Positions 1-12,845 of a stretch of DNA of 64,000 nucleotides are shown here, in pieces. Every line of letters begins with the position of its first letter. The stretch's first letter is position 1. The notes under the pieces were generated by a model. The model had not been told where the DNA came from. It saw nothing but the letters and a program-made list of their open reading frames with translations, and searched no databases. Made by a program: the position numbers and the translations under genes. The stretch is from Enoplosus armatus (lineage: Eukaryota > Chordata > Actinopteri > Centrarchiformes > Enoplosidae): the NCBI RefSeq assembly GCF_043641665.1, contig NC_092203.1, positions 682,001 to 746,000 of the forward strand, given 5' to 3'.

Positions 1-3000
1 GGCAAAACACTGCCACTGTGTCTCCAGTGTAGCTGCAGAATGTGGATGTGCATTTATGAAGGCAACAAACGCGATGATGACACATTGTCGTCGTCGTCGT
101 CGTCGTCGCTTTTGAATGTTTCTTGTCGCTCTTCTGTCACAAAAGCTTAATGATGTTGCAGCGTTTTAAGCGCCTTTCCAGCACTGAGAGGAGGAAGACG
201 TGACAGACAGCAGCAGCAGGCTCTCTCTGACTTGGCCAGGGGATGAAATACTGATGAGGCAGGGGGCTTTTACTACCTCGAGACGCTTCAGTGATGATCA
301 GAGTGTTGCAGCCTACGTCACAACATTGGAGTGCTAGTCCTTAAGATCACCGGTTTTCCTTTTCGGCGGGTCTCCATCTGCGGTATCTAAGAACCCGTTG
401 CTTTGGCGTTCCAACGCTGTGCATCACCTGTCAGTCACAAGGTTTGTTCACTTCCTGAGGTGCAAACTCCAAATGCGTGAGAAAGCTGACAGGTTTACTG
501 TTATTTTTTTTATTTTTTTTTTATGTGATGCACAAGAAGGTAGGAACATTCCTGTAAATCTCACTGTATTTTAAAGGTTTATCTTGTATATACACAGATT
601 TTCTAAGACTCAACTGTCAGCTGTGTTTTGGTGCAATGACAAGATAAGGGAGTATAACCTACATGGCCAAAACATCCTTTAGTGTTTCTTTAGGTCTGGA
701 TCTTTGGTGTGGAAGAACCCGACTGACCTCGACCCCCATCCATGCCAGCCAGGCCCTATCACCGAACACCCTTGCGCCTGAATGGGAGCGAGCAAATCCC
801 TGCAGCAGGTTCCAACGTCCGCTGGGAAGCCTGAAACCGAAAGAGTGGAAGCTGTCACAGCAACACTAAAGCCCGTGGTTGAGAGCCGAATGCATTGTGG
901 AGGAGAGGCGACCGCCGCGTGGATCACGTTCACTGCCAACATGTTTTTACATGTAAGGAAGTGTTGCATTCTCGCAGGGATCGCCTCATGGGTAGGATGC
1001 TTTGACACTTTGAGACGATTTGATGGGCGTTTTGCATCCCATGTGATGTTTAGGGCAGGTTTAGGCAACAAAAAACACTTACAGTTAACGGTTAAGGGAA
1101 GACGGCGGTTTCATTTGAATACTGAGAAACGTGAACGTGTCCCGTCTCGCCCGGTCAGCATTGAGTTTTTCCAATATTTAACCAAGACCTTTTCCCTAAC
1201 CTTAACCAGGTGCTCTGAGTTGACCAAGCAAAACCGTGCATTTGTTACAGAATGCCAGACCCTAAAACCGACGGACATTCCAAGACAACCGAGAATTTTG
1301 TGTACCGTTACACCCCTGGTAATCTCTAGGAGATGGGGACCCTTGGCCTTGGCATGGAAAGGGTACCCTTCTATGCGTCTCTCGATGATCGTGCTGCTCA
1401 GAAGTGGATGAACAATTCTTTTCTACTGATGTTTTTCATACCAGACTCTCATGACATGTTTTCCCCCATCTGGGCCCATCTGTAGTTGTATATGCACTCC
1501 CCGCTGAGAGCACTACAAACCCGCGTACTCAACTCGACCCGACTCAGCTGCTGCGGATACCAGCTCTTGTATACTCACTGCCCTCGCCACTTCCCTCACA
1601 TGCGCTGCAGCCTGCGCGCCGAAGAATATCGAAGAGACCGCTTGGGGGGCTTCAGGGCTCGCCAGATTCGATCATGTACCAGAGTTAGAGAGTAGACTCA
1701 ATGCTTGTTAGCCTGTAGATCATATTCCTGCTGCCTGTGGACTCGCTGCTGCAGTTTGGTTGATCGTTAGACAGCTTTTAGTGTTTTGCATTTTCATTTT
1801 CATTTTCATACCTTTATAGTCTTTATAATATTGCTTTACTTCCACTCGATACCTGCATATCTAGAGGTCTGAAAGATGCGTCGTACCAAAAACTCAAAAT
1901 ACTCAATACATTTCGAGGTCCAGACCGGTCCTACAGTGAGACAACATAACACTCGAACCTCTGGGCATGAGATTGATCACAAAGGACAGAGGGGTCGCCG
2001 AACCAAACCATCCACCCCCAGGACTTCCGTACCTTTGTCCCAGAGCGGTCTAACTAAGTCGAGTTCGATACTATCTATGTGGTATCTTACAGTGAATCTA
2101 TCTGGACACAGGTCCGAGGCAGAACCTGCATCTCTAACACACGTTCTCGACCACGTTCCACATGTCACTTCCCTGGGCACTCCGTTCGCTTTGACTCGCA
2201 TCCTTTGAGCGCTGACGAAGACTGGGGGAACGTTCTGCCGTAACGAGATAGATCCTGGTGATCTTAGAACGTGCTGAAACTTAACTTAAAAGCGAGCAAG
2301 TGTTAAGTTAACATGTATAATTTAGGCACTTCATTGGTCTCTCTCTCTCACTCTTCTCTGTCTCACACACGCTGTGAGCCACCCAGGCATCGCCACACTT
2401 GTTGATTTATTTTTTTTTTTCCCGTTGCATTGGAGCTAATTTAATCCGTTATATATTTATTCCCCCTGTGATCTTACAAGAATCTTATTATACTCAGTTA
2501 CGCGCCGTGTTGCTCATGTCGTCATTTGGATTCTGGATCTCAGCCTGTCATCCCGATTTCCTGTAGGCCTGCTGCTGCTTTTTAATTTCACTCCCTCAGA
2601 TGATCAATTGCGCCTCTCTCCTCTCCGTCTTGTTTTCCCACCATCGCATTTCATCAACTGTGCCTTCTTCATTGTCACTCGGCCGCTAGTTTTTTTTTAT
2701 CACAGCACAAATAAACTCAAACTTGTTTTGTTTGTGCAACTAATACACTTTTCTTTCTTTTTTTTCTCTCTGCCGTCACGTCTCGGGATAACTATAAATC
2801 CTCTGGCTTATTTTTCTCCGGCTTCATAACCCATTTGAATCAGATGGAAAAATTACCCACCTGTCACAAACACACACACACACACACAGGAAAACAACTC
2901 AATGTTCCGACGGAAGCCGTGCATGCATATTTATGCACAGTTGTGTATATAGTGTGAGTTTGACAGACAAGGGCATTTATTTGCCATATCGGGGAGGGTC

Positions 3001-3183
3001 GAACGGAAGGAAAATTAAGATCCAGTGGCTTTTGGATTCAGGATACCTGAGAACGTCCTCCCGAGAAAAAAAAAAACGACAGCCCCAGAACAACGCGTGT
3101 CGGACTTTTAACACGGGAGCTCGCCATTCATATCCCGTTGCAAGTTTATTATTGTAAACCATGGCGACAGAGATCCCCTAACC
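1..3183. other. Unassigned noncoding DNA
   Basis: No gene recognised. The stretch holds a (TCG) trinucleotide run at 87-108, a (CA)9 run at 2871-2888, three TTTTCA repeats near 1793-1810, and CCTAACCTTAACC-like segments near 1195-1207. The longest open frame (782-1411, plus) has no motif I recognise and contains the repeat-like phrase TTTAGGCAACAAAAAACACTT, so I treat it as chance. The block 1480-2310 may be an old interspersed repeat, but I see no terminal repeats or target duplications. Confidence 0.5.
87..108 (+). repeat. (TCG)7 trinucleotide microsatellite
   Basis: Seven uninterrupted TCG units. This is a CpG-containing trinucleotide run with no coding frame of note around it. Confidence 0.9.
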
Positions 3184-3187
3184 TTAA

Positions 3188-3290
3188 AGGTCTTTTTTGG
3201 ATTACGAAGCAGGTCTAGGTCGCTCTATGAATACTGTGAAAGTAGCAAAGCGCTCGGTCCACTGAAATGAGCATGATGTTAAATTGACCT
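3188..3290 (-). mobile_element. Short internally deleted TTAA-flanked MITE (AGGTC family)
   Basis: The copy starts AGGTC and ends GACCT, with perfect TTAA direct duplications on both sides (3184-3187 and 3291-3294). Its interior (GGATTACGAAGCAGGTCTAGG, then AATACTGTGAAAGTAGCAAAG) matches, in reverse orientation, the right-hand part of the full copy at 5982-6494. It is about 103 bp against 513 bp for the full copy, so most of the middle is missing. No coding capacity. TTAA targets are typical of piggyBac-type transposases; assigning this family to piggyBac is inference. Confidence 0.75.
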
Positions 3291-3294
3291 TTAA

Positions 3295-5977
3295 CCTAAG
3301 TCACGATTTTAACCCCAAACCACGATGTTTCCCAAGCCTTAACTAAGTATCCGAGCTATGCTCTTTTCCCGAAAACCTAACCCAACCTTAACCAGTGTCT
3401 GGTTGACCGCTTAACTAAGCATCGCACGGCTGCTTCCGTCGGACTCGAGGAAACATGCGGAACTCCCTTATACCAAATCACTTAAATAACCCTTTAAATG
3501 TCCCACTAAAGTCATGCGAAAGGAGCGACTCGTAGTGACGAGCCCCCAGGGAATTATCACCAGCTTGGCAGTTCCCCCGCAGTTCTTGCCTCTTTCAGCT
3601 CACTCTTTTGGGTTTGAGGTCTCCGTACGCTACCCGGCAAAAGCGCTACTTAAGCGAAAGACCTAAAGCACCGCTAATGTTGCTCTGTTTCTGCCGCATC
3701 ACAGCTTTACGATGCAACGATATACTTTTTTTTTTTTCAATTCTGGAGATCCAAGTCCAAATCTGTTATTGCAGCTTTAAGTTTCACTATTAATAATGTG
3801 ATGTCCCCGTTCCACCACTCTCAGCACAACGCAGGTGAATGGGATTTACGGTCCACGCTGCTCAGCGGAATGAATGTCTCAAACACACAGGGTGGTCTGT
3901 AGGCACGGGACCTTGTTTCCTGTTTCGGATTCGCTTTAAGATGTTAAGCGCGTGTAAAGGTAAGCGTTTCTTTGAATGCTCTTTTCATATTCGTTGCAGA
4001 AACAGCACTTCCCAGAGCCAGTGTGTGTGTGTGGGCGCAAGGTCGGCTGTCTGAGGTGAACAAGAGGATGATGAATCCATTGTGTAACCGTAACAAAACA
4101 ATGCCGCACACATGGAGGGCGCTCACACGGGGGAAAATGCAGTGCGGCAGTCGAGGCAGGTTCAAGAAATGCGTGGTTTTCCGAGAAATGCCCCATATTG
4201 GCAGTGAGGCTGTATGACAGTAAATAGCTGGAGCTTTTCTAAAGCCTTTGAATCAAGACAGGCAGTCCATCAATAACTGTATTGTTATGGAAGCAACACT
4301 TCGAAAAGGAGTTCAAGGTAACCCGTGAGGCGTAAATAACAAGTGAGCGAGCAATTGCTTAATGTGCTGGGGTATTTAAAAAAAAAAAAAGTTTATATAT
4401 GGAAATTGTGTGTGTGTGTGTGTGTTCCGTGACCACAAAACAGTTAAGGTTATGTTTGTTGTGTCGTCATTGTCGTATGAGAGATCTTGAGGGGCGCACG
4501 TGTTCATGCGGACTCGGCTCTTGGATGTCACTTTTCAGGGACGCGCACCCTTACCTTGGAAATCCGCCAGTGATTGCAAAACCTGACCCCTTGAACCTCG
4601 AAAACTCATCATTTCAACGTCGCAGATATGTCAAAACTACCGGCATGGACGAGTAATACCGCATTTGCTGTACACCGGGTCACTCCGAAGTGTTTGAAAG
4701 GCCAAGGACCCATCAGACGACTTCCGCGCTTCTTTGGTGCCTCTTCAGCAACTCACAGTAGAAGTTGTCTCATTCACTGTGCATCTATATCTGTTCTTCT
4801 TCTATAATGGTTCTCCAGTTTCTAGTTCTCTGGTAGCAAAAAAAAAAACGAATTAACACCACCTAATTCGAGCTCGTCACCGCCGCCTCGTGGCTTCATT
4901 TTTGCACAGTGGGAGGAAGTGGGAGACGCGCGATACATACTTTCCCAATATTCTGACGAGCCGGATGAGCTTTGAATGCATCATTATCGGTAAGCGAAAG
5001 CGACCATAAGATGCATGCACGTGGTCAAGTGAGGGAACTGAGCGGAGACAGGAAAGATGTTTACACTTTGAGATCTAAAGGCCTCAACAACAAAGATTTT
5101 TTTTTTATACCTGTTTGGCTCCACCCAACGCCGGAACAAAAAGCCTGGTGCCAAGAAGAGTGGAGAGAGACGAGACAAAGAGATATTAAAAATGATTCAA
5201 GTATTGTCGGCATCTCAAACCAAGTGTTTTGCAGATTGTTTTTTGTGCGTCCTTTGTATCCGAGGCCCCGCAGCCACAGCAACTGTAACGCATCAGCGAT
5301 GAAAAACACAGAAAACATGGAAAATATTGAAAGCCATCAGTGGGATGTGAATTCATGCCCCCCCCCCCCCCCCCCCCCCCCACCCCCACACAGACTACTT
5401 CCAGCTAGTGAACAATGCAGCAGCGGCGTCGTGTTGCGTGCCTCTGAGTCGGGATTTCCACACTGACAGGGGGACGCATCAGTTATTGATTGCAGCCATT
5501 ACCAAACCTCCAATGGGTTATTTCTGAAATCAACACGGGATAAGCGGGCTCCAGAAGGGCCCCTCGAAGAGCGGCTGTCTTTGTTTTCCAAGGGCTCCGG
5601 CTCTGCAGATGGAGCCCCAGGGCGCAGCCAACACCTGTCGGCTGATGGATTAGCACCTTTAAACAACAGTCTGCTTTGAATAACTAAATTGTGATGCCAA
5701 TGCACTTGAGGTGTTTCCAAACTGCTCTCCACGTTCACATTGCCATTCCAATGTCAAATCCCCTTCTGTTAGCTTCGGTTTCTTTTAAACATTCCGGCAA
5801 TCCTAACTCGAGGTCCGTTCAGTAGCTTTTTATTTGAGCTTTCAGCCGCATCTCATGGTCCTCGTCAGCAGGTGGAGTTGGGTGTGTATTTTTTAACAGG
5901 CGGCCGTGTATGGGTGGAGATTGTAACCACAGTCTTTGTTTAAAGAAAGGTCTTCCGCGTCAGGCGTCGGACCACTC
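3295..5977. other. Unassigned noncoding DNA with microsatellites
   Basis: No gene recognised. The stretch holds a (TG)n run at 4407-4425 and a 24-nt C run at 5358-5381. The 164-codon ORF at 4972-5466 gets its proline-rich stretch only from that C run and has no domain, so it is not called. CCTAACCCAACCTTAACC-like segments at 3375-3395 resemble common fish repeat sequence. Confidence 0.5.
5358..5381 (+). repeat. C24 homopolymer
   Basis: Twenty-four consecutive C followed by ACCCCCAC. One of the longest of about 30 G/C homopolymers in the window. Confidence 0.95.
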
Positions 5978-5981
5978 TTAA

Positions 5982-6494
5982 AGGTCCCGTGTCATGCTAA
6001 TTTCCAGCTCTACATAAATTTTTTTATCCTGGGACTCCACTAGAGTAGCTTTTGCATGATTCAAAAAAAGTCCTTATTTATCTTCTCCTGGCCCTTTCCG
6101 CAGCCCCGCAGTTCACCCCTCTGTCTGAAACGAGCCGTTTTAAGACAAACTGAACCACCTCCAAAAACTTGAAGAGTAGTCCTGAGCAGGGCACTCCGGT
6201 AACTTAAGACAGACTGAGCGGTTGGATGAGCACGTCCCTGTATTTCGTGGGCGTGCTGTGCCTGGAGCAGATGACCTGCCGTGGATGAGTGCGTTGACTG
6301 TATAGTTATGACATCACAACGTTACGAAAAGTCCTGACGGCTCGTTTCTAAAGGCGCAGTTTCTGAATACGGGCCTGTGCGCATCTCCCCCGTGGACCGA
6401 GCGCTTTGATACTTTCACAGTATTTATACAGCACCCAGGCCTGCTTTATAATCAAGAAAGACACTGAAATCTCACTTTCTACAATATGGGACCT
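5982..6494 (+). mobile_element. Full-length TTAA-flanked MITE (AGGTCCC...GGGACCT)
   Basis: The element begins AGGTCCCGTGTCATGC and ends CAATATGGGACCT, a terminal inverted repeat, and is bounded by TTAA at 5978-5981 and 6495-6498. It is about 513 bp and has no transposase-like reading frame. The interior contains GTCCTTATTTATCTTCTCC, GACAAACTGAACCACCTCC and TGACATCACAACGTTACG, all shared with copies at 26,499-26,911 and 57,129-57,639. It is the best reference copy of the family in the window. The TTAA duplication suggests piggyBac-type mobilisation (inference). Confidence 0.85.
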
Positions 6495-6498
6495 TTAA

Positions 6499-9400
6499 GT
6501 CATGCGATGACAACTCGACCATCTCCGCGGGAACTGAGCTAACACTGACGGATAAAAAGCTACTAAGTGGACCTTTTTTTTCCTCTCAAACTATTATTTT
6601 CAAGTTGAAACAGTCCGCTTCTCAATCCACAAAAACAAAGCCAATTTTTTGTTGTTCATTCAGCTGTTGATCACCTTCACATGAGCTTCACGAGCAGCTG
6701 GAAGTTCGACCAGCTGCCCGGCACTTTAAGGACCTCTCGTCCACGTTGGCGCCACATCCACGATGTCATGGCAACTACTGGGGCGGTCCCCCATCTGCTG
6801 GTAAAGATCACTTGATATGAGTGGCAGCTCCACCACAGTTACTAAATGGACCTGGTGGTGGAGATTTTAAAGGTCAATACGTTAACCTTATCGGGTTTTA
6901 CGAGGGTGAAAATGTCAACAGTGGCTAGGAATGACACGTTTACCTCATTGACGTGTCACCGAAACCCACAGTCTTTCGCTAACCGCGAGCAGTTCAGTGT
7001 TCTTGTTGCCTAACGCCACACGAAGAACCCAGGTCTCTGCTGTCAAAGTCCTGGACTTTGGTCACCTACCATGCACCCTGAATTCCTCCCTGCGAATTCG
7101 TAGGAGACCTGGTTGAAGTTGGCTTCAAGTGTGTTCTTTCCCCCAAAATGCAGCTGACCTTCAGCGCCAGTGTTAGCTGAACACATCCAACGTAGATAGC
7201 GACAGAGGCCGCTGCTGTGCTGCTTTTATTTTGTGGCTGTTTTAGGCCAAGGTGTCCAAACCCAACCGACCGCCCACCTGGAGTCCAGTTCTGCTCGAGG
7301 TCTCTGTTTTTGTGCTTGCTCACGATGGGAACTGTTGGGTTCTGTGACAGACGGACAAAATTACTTTCAAGGTCAGGAAAAAAAAAAAACGACCAAACCA
7401 CCGGAGTGCTGCTTGCGCTGGCCACAGGGGCAGCTTGGACTCGGTGTCCTCTGAGACTATCTTGACGGGCGCTTCTTTTAAGTTTACAGCTGCTTGAAAC
7501 AGTATGTGTTGGCCTTCGAGACAGCCCTCTGCACTTGAAATGATTGCACTGAAGCATAAATGCAGGGAATGTTATATCACACACACTAAGCGCTCGGGGG
7601 GGGTGGGGGTGCAGAGAGTTGATTAAATGAAATGCAAATCAGCGCGCGATTTTACACTCGACTTTTGAATGTAAGCCTGAGACAGTGGGATGCAATTGCT
7701 TCACATTAGCATTCGGCTGAGCGCGGGCTTGTGATTGTGATGTTTCTTGCTGCGTGTCCGCAGATAAGGCCGGGGAAAAAAATCATTTCTCAGCATGACG
7801 ACGACATGAGGGAATGTCGCCCGGTGACAGGTCTCAGTTTTCCCCGACGTCATTATCTGCAGTCCACCCCTGTAACAGGCTAATATTTAGAATCCTGACA
7901 CTGTTGATTCATTTGTGCCCAAGGAGACATCCATTAGTGGATCATCAGCCAGCGTGGGTGCCATCATTCTTGGATGGGGTAGTTCGGCTGTCACTCTTTG
8001 CAGTCTGAAGAAATATACATACATACTTTGAACGCAGCGTTGCCACAACACTGGATGATGTGTTGCATATTCAAGGGCTTGCTACTCATTATCATCCTCA
8101 CTGAAAACGCCATTGCTGTAAATTCTCGCTGAAACAATGGCTTAAATAACGCTCAGCAATGGCCAGCTCGCGCCAACAAACAGGCCAGTTCCAGACTGAG
8201 GGGATTACCAGTACTGGTAATGGTAATGTACATGTCTCCAGTGCCGATTCCAGCAGTGCACGCTCTTTAAACAGAAATACCGTTTTCATTCCCCAATTAA
8301 TCCGAATGGACGCGATCCCTCCTTCTCCCGATAGACTTTTAATTTGAAACATCTGCGGGAATTGTCTGAGTTCCAGAGAGCGACGCGGAATTAGTGCAGT
8401 GGGGGAGGTGTTAGGGTTGCATCAGCTTCGAATAAAAAACGCAGGAGCATATCAGAAAACGGGGGAGACAAAGGGAATTAGAAATAAAGCCCTGCTTCAA
8501 ATGAAGGATCTCGCAGTTTCCACTTAGTCTTTCTTTTTTTTTTTAATCGAATGCATGCCGCAAGGTTGTGTCATAAGAGAGAGGCCCTGACCGCCGGGCA
8601 TCGCAGGAAAAGCGACAAAGAAAAGTGTTTTTTTTTGTCGCTCGAAATCTTGTCACGTAATCGCGAGACCCACCTGGCTCTCACTGCCGGCGACAGACGC
8701 TGTTTTTCTTTGGGGTCGGTAGGGAGGACTGACCGGGTCGGGATACTTTTTTTTTTTTACTACCACGTCATGGTTTGTTCTAAAACATTACTGCGGTTGT
8801 TGTGGGACTTCAGCGGAGGATCTGTTTTGTTGTCAGACTCGGAACGTTGGCTACACATGCGCCACATATACACATACGACTTGTGATTTGTCATTTTCTT
8901 AGGGTTCTTGAGGTAAAGCTGCTTGTTTGGATTAAGTCAGTAAAATTCTCATTCGAGCGAGCGTGTGGTCAGTGAACTGCAGCAGCATTCGAGGATTCCG
9001 GAAGTCCTCCGAGCGAGGCTGCAGAGTTCGAACACCCTCCGGCTAGGAAGACACAGCATGTGCGAGTAAATAAGACAGGTTGGGAGTCACATTTATGCAT
9101 TCTCAACATCTGGACTGAGACACAACGGTTGGTTCCTTCGTCCTTCTACCGTTACTCGCCCCCCTAGTGTGGTTCCAGGGGTCAGTTATGATCACTGCTA
9201 GGCTAGGGACGCTTTGGGGTGCCTACGTGCAATGCAGCTGTAGAGCCGTGACCAGTACCTGAAATGATAATTCATAGACCATAAAGGAATATCATAGTGC
9301 GAAAGAAGTTATTGCAATCCGTCACGGCACTGAGAATATAGCAATTCAATTCAAAGCCATAAAGTCCCGGACCTTTCTGCTTCGCAATTAGGAGGAATAT

Positions 9401-12400
9401 AGTATTTGCAGGTGAAGACAGTCTCCTTATGAAATGAAATCAAATGTTGTGATCTAATTTCCTCAAATGGCCTCTGGAGGTTATAACAGCTAAAATTGAT
9501 GAAACTTCTGGGGGTGAAGAATCGTGTGGCCGCCGCACAGGCCAAGTCTATTGTTGGCTTAATTAGCTCTTAGTGCACTGCGGAGCTCCTTGGGCTAAAC
9601 CGAGCAGAGGAGCGCCCCCCCCCCGTCGTGTGCAGGGCGCAGGACTGAGCTGCAGTGGAGGCTGGCCCCTCAAGTGGCTCCGTCAGATCACAAAATGTAA
9701 ATTTGTCGAGCTTCTACGGGAAAGAAAGCCGTCCCGTTGATAAAAGAACAGAGGGTCTGCCTCAAAACCCACTCGTACTTATTGTGTGCACCATGAAAAA
9801 GTTCATAACCCCCAACCCCCCCGACGACACCTCGAAAATCACATCACCTGGAGTTCGTAGGCTTTGGTTTTATTCACCCAGAAATGAAACAATTTTCAAA
9901 AGTACGTTCTGGGCCCAGACTCCTCTGGCGGGAGAGACCGGGAGACGAGTGGCTTGCTAACTCCGGAACGGACGTCAGAACAGCTTAAGCAAACGGTGCA
10001 ACAAAGTAAAGCGTGACCGCGCAGGCGTTGACTGAATGCGCGAGCCGCACATCGAAACTCGGGCGCCAGTACCAACGATGCCGAATAAACTCTTGAGTGC
10101 GACGCTTGAAACAAGATGTGTCCTCGTTCGTCTGTTCGCTGGCGCGGGTTACAGCGCACGAGGTCAAAAGGTCAACGAACGAAATGAGGCGCAAATCGCC
10201 TTTGATTTAAATGTTAAAAGCTGCGATGAGTGCGGGAGGGTCACTGACATTTGAATCAGTTGCGCGGCAGCAGGTGAAATACTACACACGCTATGTATCA
10301 GCTTCCAAAATGAACACAGTGACCGCAGGTTACTTTAGCCTACATATTTAGCATGCTAAGTGCTCTGTGGGCATTTGTCAACAGCTCATCAGTGCTTGCG
10401 AGTCTTGCAGCTCTAAAGCGCAGGTCTGCGATGCATTTTGCGGCGGGCTAAATTGTCCACTGAGACACAGGTGATGCAGCACTGTTAGCAGGAGTCTAGG
10501 TAGGGGTTAAGCTTAGGTTTGGGGATAGCGTAAGCTTCAGTAAATAATGGGGACTTTTTGGATTTTGCATTGGGGACACGTGCTCGGCCCCGGTGTTCAG
10601 TATCTGTTTCCCATAGTGTTCCTGTGTTTGGAAACTATGTCTATTTTCGGAATCGACCGCAGTAGATTGGACCACACCAGCTGAGAGGTCTCCTGGGCCA
10701 CGCGGTTCCATCTGCTCTGGAACCAAGCATTTATCATGCAGCCAAGTACTACGGCTGTTTGTATAATGTGTATGTGTGTGTGTGTGAGTGTGTGTGTGTG
10801 TGTGTGTTAAAGTGCCTTGTATGATAGAGACATGGTGTATGAATTGGAAAAGAGCAAGACTGTTTGCAGAAAACAAGCTGCTTCCCTGACTTTTTAGGCC
10901 CAAAAAGGCCCACTGGGTCCTACATGTTCCATACTCCCACTTGATAGCATCTTTTCATTTCCTCCTCCCCAACCTGATACATATGTTCAAACTCCACACC
11001 TCCAGTTTGCAATGTATGGCACCCCCACGAGGTCACAGTGGTCGCTAATACTTTTACCTGCCGATACTGTCTGCTCTGACAGGAATCTCATCTCACGAGA
11101 ACCAGCAAGAAAACGATTCCAATGAGCAAGTTCCCTAAACTGTGTTTTGATTTGCTGCTGCTGACTGTTCTCTTACCGTGACATCACAGGTTAATGCTGC
11201 AATTACCATGCTATTACCCCAGTATTACCTTGTAGTTGAGCGGTAATGTCATCAGATTTTTACTTTGAAATGTTTCTTTTGTCTTCCCTTTTGTGATAAC
11301 GATGAGTAGACTGAGCCACAAATCTAAGGCTAAAATTAAACTTTCCCTTTAGCACCAAGGTTGACCAACAGGTTATTCTTCGCGAGCCTTGCTCTGCTGT
11401 GTTTACTGAGGGTGTTTGATCTTCTGTTCATGCGGAGCCCCTGGGCGCTGGTGGTATTTTGAGGCTATTGTCGAATCTTCCACAATAGATTCCTTCGGCC
11501 CGGTTGCTTTCTCCTGAAGTGCGCACAGTGTTTCCCCTCTCACATTCACCCCTTGCTTTCTCTCAGTAATGATCCAGTGTCCTGAAAGAAGAAAAAGGCA
11601 GAGTCCTCGGAGTGTCTGCAGCCCGAGGCGCTCCTCACTCCGCTGTTCTCACATCGCTAGGTGATTGATATCTTGATCCTGAAAGGTAGTCGAGTCCCTT
11701 CAGCTCGGTCACACACTGCTCCCAGGGAGTTGGCGACCAGCAATTAGCCGCGGTGGAGGCTAATTAAAATCTGGCATTTCTCTGTTTGTTGAACAATCCA
11801 GTGAAGCTTTTGTAGGTTAACATTTCCCAGCCTCTAATAATATACCGCATTCACCAGCCCAGGACCCCTACAGATACATCCGTATTGGTCAATCCTGCAC
11901 CTCCCGGATCACGTCCTAGGCCAGCGTTCAGTTCAACGCAAAGAATAATGTGCTCTTTATGAGGTGGAAAGTGAGGGCTTTCACAGCTAGTCAGCTTTAG
12001 AACATTCATGTATCATTCCAAGATGGTTACCCTCATTCCCAGCCTTGCACTCACACCAGACAAATGGAAAACTTGACTGTGGTGGCAGTAGAACGAGGTG
12101 TGGAGTTGAGTGCGTGACTCACAGGCAAAGCAGGTAAAATTGAAGAAGGGGTTCACCAAGTCATTGCAAAAACAGGTCTCAGCAACAGGCAGGCATTCGG
12201 ACCCAAGGCAGCCAAATCCAAAAGGACATAAAGAAGGCAAAGTCCAAGTCCAAAAACCAGGCAGGCAGGAAACAAGCCTAAAGGCCGGATCTTGAAGGCT
12301 GGGATGGCACATTAGACTATCTGGCAAGGTACAAGAGCTTGAAAGCATGTCCAGTATATACACTAGGCGAGTATATGCAAGAATTAGGAGCAGGCGTGTA

Positions 12401-12734
12401 CGCAGCTGAGGAGATCAGGGTTCAAAATGCTCCCCAGAAAGCCTCATTTGAGAAATTTAGGGGGAGCTAGAAAAAAAAAAGATAGGCTAATAGTAAGGCC
12501 CTTGTGCATAGCAATTTCCGATAGTTTGAGTCAATTAAAATACAACGATGTCTATTCCTGCTGAGGCCATCCATGTGCCCCGCCCCCCCCCCCCCCTCCA
12601 ACCCTCAAAAAATAGGGTGGAGATCAAGTGACTGGGAAAAGCGGGAATACGCTAACGACTACGGGTGAACAGGGATGGAATGGCTGACATAGCACCCGAC
12701 TCTCATTCAGTTTTCACTTTTATTCAGAGAGTAG
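6499..12734. other. Unassigned noncoding DNA
   Basis: No gene recognised. It includes an octamer-bearing AT/GC mosaic at 7615-7745, a C10 run at 9615-9624, a (GT)n run at 10,767-10,807 and a C14 run at 12,583-12,596. The ORFs at 7066-7584, 10,496-10,903 and 12,013-12,363 (minus) have no recognisable motif; the second reads through the (CA)n strand of the microsatellite. The segment near 10,500-10,600 (TAGGGGTTAAGCTTAGG) resembles a common fish dispersed repeat but has no clear borders. Confidence 0.5.
10767..10807 (+). repeat. (TG)n microsatellite, interrupted
   Basis: TG/GT dinucleotide run with TATG and AG interruptions. Confidence 0.9.
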
Positions 12735-12845
12735 AGCAGGGTAGAGTGGGTTGGGGGTTCGACCCCTTGAGCAAAATACTGAACCCTAATGGGTGAAGGA
12801 GACCTTAACTGTAAAGCGCTTCGGGAACCGTAAAAGGTTGAAAAG
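12735..12845 (+). repeat. SINE-like relic with B-box-like motif
   Basis: GGTTCGACCC at 12,756-12,765 matches an RNA polymerase III B box. It is followed by CTTGAGCAAAATACTGAACCC and then CTGTAAAGCGCTTCGGG. This order (B box, then 'cttgggcaagacactgaacc', then 'taaagcgctt') is that of a repeat widespread in teleost genomes. A second copy lies at 18,250-18,415. There is no clear A box or poly-A tail, so the copy is degenerate or truncated. Confidence 0.5.

Noticed and set aside
782..1411. 209-codon plus ORF
   Set aside because: No recognisable motif, and part of it resembles dispersed repeat sequence. Length alone is possible by chance in a 64-kb window.
4972..5466. 164-codon ORF with poly-proline
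   Set aside because: The proline run is the translation of a C24 homopolymer; nothing else supports coding.
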